Assembly: GCA_905160935.1 (NCBI GenBank)
Contig: CAJHZI010000419.1
Coordinates: forward strand, 341,001-405,000
Direction of reading: 5' to 3'
DNA from: Enchytraeus crypticus
Lineage: Eukaryota > Annelida > Clitellata > Enchytraeida > Enchytraeidae
Length of the DNA stretch: 64,000 bases
In this document: piece by piece, positions 63,736 to 64,000 of the stretch
Layout of the letters: every line of letters begins with the position of its first letter
Numbering within the stretch: the stretch's first letter is position 1
The notes under the pieces: generated by a model
Told to the model about the DNA's origin: nothing
The model's input: only the letters and a program-made list of their open reading frames with translations
Databases searched by the model: none
Position numbers and translations under genes: made by a program

Positions 63736-64000
63736 TTGCCATCTATTGATCCTCACCCCACAGGCTATGATAGGTGAATACTCTTCGGAACAATTCCTGA
63801 TGATATATGGAAGGAAGTCTGTTCCAGATTTCCCCAGAGTCTCGTTTGCTCATCTGCCCCAAGTGTCTTAACACGCATATCATCTCATCCACCCTCCCAC
63901 GCACTTCGATCTCTTTTCTTCCAACATATGCTACTCTAGTCTACTCCAATCTCCTCCTCCTATCCATAAGGTACTCTGACCTAATCCGCATGTATCTCTC

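Overview
The window is genomic DNA from an invertebrate animal. It has GT-AG introns, AT-rich non-coding sequence, dense microsatellites and minisatellites, and many tRNA-derived SINEs. The phylum cannot be fixed from sequence alone. The Fuseless-type gene and the lack of vertebrate repeats argue against a vertebrate.

Layout. (1) About 0.7-10.9 kb, plus strand: the 3' thirteen exons of KDM1A/LSD1, the FAD-dependent histone demethylase. The first exon seen carries the FAD-binding glycine motif; the SWIRM domain and 5' exons lie outside the window. (2) 10.9-19 kb: 3' flank and intergenic sequence with minisatellites and SINEs. (3) 19.05-25.3 kb, plus strand: a four-exon gene for a multi-pass membrane protein of the Fuseless family (about 449 aa, four W-R-G-x-W-like repeats). 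(4) 25.3-31 kb: intergenic arrays, SINEs and probable 3' UTR of the next gene. (5) 51.0-31.0 kb, minus strand: a complete PRRC2 (BAT2-like) gene. It has a 5' UTR exon, 21 coding exons joined in consistent phase, and an inferred short terminal coding exon (about 1,809 aa). (6) 52.8-55.25 kb, minus strand: a decayed 5'-truncated non-LTR retrotransposon with a YADD reverse-transcriptase core. (7) 55.3-64 kb: minisatellites, SINEs and a possible TATA promoter, with no confident gene.

The most unusual property is a repeated pattern at intron-exon junctions. In all three genes, partial copies of an exon end with its splice site lie in tandem inside the adjoining intron, usually spaced by TGAT, TATG or other microsatellite. 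I count about seventeen such junctions, with one to about twenty-five extra copies each. In 14 of about 38 introns the 3' splice site is also preceded by a TGAT tract in sense orientation, and each TTGAT matches the loose branch-point consensus YTNAY. The pattern was used to infer the last PRRC2 exon.

The dispersed repeats form at least six families. Three with different 5' parts share a 3' core resembling CTGACAT...GAGGAAAC-GACGTTAA, which suggests one SINE superfamily. The three genes have unrelated jobs (chromatin demethylation, presynaptic membrane protein, RNA-binding/translation-associated protein) and show no operon-like organisation.
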